A stretch of DNA of 64,000 bases, from contig JAJRPG010000068.1 in assembly GCA_024280855.1 (NCBI GenBank), positions 1-64,000 on the forward strand, given 5' to 3'. The notes beneath the pieces are model-generated. The model saw only the letters and a list, made by a program, of their open reading frames with translations, did not search any database and was not told where the DNA came from. Positions 62,103 through 64,000 of this stretch are shown here, in pieces. The first letter of the stretch is position 1. The number at the start of each line of letters is the position of its first letter. The stretch comes from Planctomycetota bacterium. Lineage in GTDB: Bacteria > Planctomycetota > Phycisphaerae > UBA1845. Position numbers and translations under genes: made by a program.

Positions 62103-63398
62103 TCAATTACGCGCGGCATGGTGCTGCATGATTTGGTCTAACCAACCGTAGGGCAAAAACATATCGAATCGTTCGACGCCCACTTCGACGTTGATAGATG
62201 AAAAGCTTGCCCAGGATGTTTCAGTTATATTTATCACGCCGCCGCTTCTCTTTTTATTGTGGCTCTTGAATCCTGCTAGGCGCTGCAGTCCGTCGGATGA
62301 GATATATCCCTCTGCCGATACCGGCGAGCGTCTTGTAGCGGCATAAGAAACTATCGTGGCAGTTGATGACAGCGGCGTTTGATGACCACGCCATCGTTGA
62401 ATCACTTCATTCATCCCTTGCGCCTTAGCACCGACAACAAGTACAAACACACTGTCGTCAATCACGGCCATGCGCGCCAAGATGCCGTCAGTTGAGATCA
62501 TGCCGGGCATTGAAGATGTAGCCGCCGACCGATTGACGTCCATCCCCTCTACCGACAAATAATCAATAGACACCCCCTGATAGGACGTGGCTAAGGGGAT
62601 GATTTTCAGGCGTTTTGCATAACTTTTCCAAACAGGGTCGATGAAAAACCCACGTTGCAGCTGACTCATTATTGATTGAAATTCTGCACGAATGATAGCA
62701 GCGTCAGCTTTCGTTTGCAGGATTAGCGTGGCGATATAAGCATTAGAATCATTCGCTGGCGATTGAAATGCGATAGACCCGACTGAAGCCCTGGATATCG
62801 AGCGTTTCATCCTTCTTGATAGTTCCTCAATAGCGCGAGCATCAACGAAGCTGCTTTGTTGTAGATAACCAAGTATCCAATCAATAAATCCAGATGAGGC
62901 GAGCATAGCTGTCCTGGGTTCAAACCCAACAGCCGCAATCACGGATTCGCTCGGTAGTGCCATCAGCAAGTCATTATTACTAATCATAGCCGATTGCGAC
63001 ATAGCGCTTCCCGATGGGCGATCTTGCAAATCCCGTCGGCTGTGCCCCACGATAGCTAGCTCAAGTCCGTTGGGTTTAGTTGAAACGGACAGCATGGCTA
63101 GTTGCCGTGATGACGCCGAAGGAGTCATGGCTAATTGTAAAGCGGAAAGCATCGGCCACGAGGCCAGCCAATCTACGCGATTCGTAACGTCGTCCTTACC
63201 CGCGATTGGCGCATCGGCTGGTGAGATGACCAAGGCAAGTTCGGCATCATCCAGCGTCAGTCGTTGATGCGCGGAAAGGCGCTGTCTTAAAGATTCACGA
63301 CTGTTCAAACAGGCGTTGATAACCTCTAACCTCGGTGACAGTAGCAAAAAATTCGCCATGCTCCGCCGCGAATGAGGCTTGGCCCGCAATCGTAACAC
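62103..63398 (-). CDS. Unknown secreted protein, C-terminal part (apparently split by a frameshift)
   Basis: A 431-residue frame that overlaps the next upstream ORF by 104 bases in another frame. Its first residues (MLRLRAKPHSRRS) look like out-of-frame reading; coherent sequence begins around NFLLLSPRLEVINACLN. No domain is recognised; segments such as AIVGHSRRDL and VFVLVVGAKAQGMNEVIQRW are alternating strands and helices. With the upstream ORF it seems to form one protein of about 575 residues. See the finding on the A6 run at 63346-63351. Confidence 0.6.
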   Translation of the reverse strand: MLRLRAKPHSRRSMANFLLLSPRLEVINACLNSRESLRQRLSAHQRLTLDDAELALVISPADAPIAGKDDVTNRVDWLASWPMLSALQLAMTPSASSRQLAMLSVSTKPNGLELAIVGHSRRDLQDRPSGSAMSQSAMISNNDLLMALPSESVIAAVGFEPRTAMLASSGFIDWILGYLQQSSFVDARAIEELSRRMKRSISRASVGSIAFQSPANDSNAYIATLILQTKADAAIIRAEFQSIMSQLQRGFFIDPVWKSYAKRLKIIPLATSYQGVSIDYLSVEGMDVNRSAATSSMPGMISTDGILARMAVIDDSVFVLVVGAKAQGMNEVIQRWRGHQTPLSSTATIVSYAATRRSPVSAEGYISSDGLQRLAGFKSHNKKRSGGVINITETSWASFSSINVEVGVERFDMFLPYGWLDQIMQHHAARN

Positions 63399-63828
63399 GG
63401 TAAACGCCGGCAGAAATTTGCACCGGCTGCATGAATGTCATCATGGCTGTTGGATTTGTTGCTGGCAGCCAAAGAACCATGTTTTGCCACACATCACTGG
63501 ACGCAGCATCTTTGATTATTCCTATCGCGCTAGCGCCAGCGTCGTCAATGCCATCTACGATTTCCAGCGAGGCTTTGAGCGCCCGATAGGGGTCTTTATG
63601 CCCCTGCCCGAATAGTTTCGTCTTAACGATTTGTCGGCCAAGCATAGAAAGATTCGGCACTAGAAGCGTCGTTGACATTTCCGAAGGGATGAGCGAGGTC
63701 AGAATGGAAATATCTCGGCCAAACGGCACTTGGGTTCGGTCGTAACTCGCACCAACATCAGAAGGCAGCTGGCCCCATGAGGCTTGCATGATAGCTATAA
63801 CCGTAATGTATACTGGCATAACGCTCAT
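63295..63828 (-). CDS. Unknown secreted protein, N-terminal part (apparently split by a frameshift)
   Basis: 177 residues starting with a signal-peptide-like MSVMPVYITVIAIMQASWGQ. The last 18 or so residues (ATVTEVRGYQRLFEQS) follow a T6 run on the coding strand, after which the other frame (LLLSPRLEVINAC) is the natural continuation. It starts 25 bases after folD, same strand. No known domain. Confidence 0.6.
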   Translation of the reverse strand: MSVMPVYITVIAIMQASWGQLPSDVGASYDRTQVPFGRDISILTSLIPSEMSTTLLVPNLSMLGRQIVKTKLFGQGHKDPYRALKASLEIVDGIDDAGASAIGIIKDAASSDVWQNMVLWLPATNPTAMMTFMQPVQISAGVYRVTIAGQASFAAEHGEFFATVTEVRGYQRLFEQS

Positions 63829-63853
63829 CTATGCGTTTCCTGGTATGCCAAAA

Positions 63854-64000
63854 CTAGCTCTCAATTCGACGAGGTGATTGAAGCTGTTTTCGGGCAGCTT
63901 CAGCCGCACTACGCAGCAATACCGCCACGGTCACAGGACCAACACCGCCGGGCACTGGCGTTACGACGCTGGCGACGTCAATTACTTCCTCATAAGCCAC
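63854..64000 (-). CDS. folD: FolD (methylene-THF dehydrogenase/cyclohydrolase), C-terminal end
   Basis: The last 48 codons and stop were translated directly from the right edge. They hold the FolD signature VTPVPGGVGPVTVAVLL, followed by a C-terminal helix. FolD makes 10-formyl-THF for purines and formyl-Met. The N-terminal part lies outside the window. Confidence 0.9.
   Translation of the reverse strand: MAYEEVIDVASVVTPVPGGVGPVTVAVLLRSAAEAARKQLQSPRRIES

Overview
The window looks like a chromosomal segment of a member of the Planctomycetota, perhaps near the Phycisphaerae. This is an inference from protein families only: a DUF1501/DUF1800 pair, secreted proteins ending in a double dockerin-like repeat, a small protein with the CxxCGYNLR...CPECG zinc ribbon, and lipoproteins with planctomycete-like layouts. 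GC content is near one half by eye. There is no rRNA, CRISPR array, integrase or transposase. Mobile-looking DNA is limited to a short REP-like inverted repeat found at two sites.

Layout. 1-7.3 kb (minus): recJ, then a lipid cassette of PlsC acyltransferase, a four-domain acyl reductase / acyl-CoA ligase / carrier protein / acyltransferase, and a HAD-IB phosphatase cut by the left edge. 7.5-15 kb: a lone receiver domain with a clear sigma70-type promoter, a large TPR protein with an HExxH peptidase-like core, an orphan IF2 N-terminal domain, a PstS-like binding protein coupled to a lipoprotein, mutL and a CAT tRNA. 15.5-27.4 kb: an ICMT-like methyltransferase, then a metal-efflux island. The island has a CusA/CusB/CusC-type RND system and two YHS/TRASH-like proteins on the minus strand, and divergently an ECF sigma factor with a membrane anti-sigma factor whose outer domain is rich in Cys and His.

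27.7-39.4 kb: surface and secreted proteins. These are two tandem M28 peptidase paralogues (the second lacks the catalytic Glu), a 1158-residue lipoprotein built of collagen-like GTN triplets alternating with cysteine-bounded Asp/Asn loops and ending in a vWA-like domain, a PQQ-type sugar dehydrogenase, and DUF1501 plus DUF1800. 39.8-43.2 kb: a GT-C membrane glycosyltransferase and a methyltransferase-GT2 fusion. 43.6-46.2 kb: a translationally coupled pair of a soluble MCP signalling domain fused to a cobalamin-binding domain, and a UroD/MtaA-fold protein that seems to have lost its zinc ligands. This is my best candidate for an undescribed system. 46.2-50.3 kb: a two-lobed aspartyl-protease-like lipoprotein and a set of LPP20/FlgT-like envelope proteins.

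50.5-64 kb: housekeeping genes ribH-nusB-ftsY, a zinc-ribbon membrane protein, addB without addA, an alpha/beta-hydrolase-like protein, a double-YHS protein, ftsK, hsp20, yceH, an unknown secreted protein split by an apparent one-base frameshift, and the end of folD. Two genes (near 43.63 kb and 63.35 kb) have reading-frame problems at homopolymer A runs.
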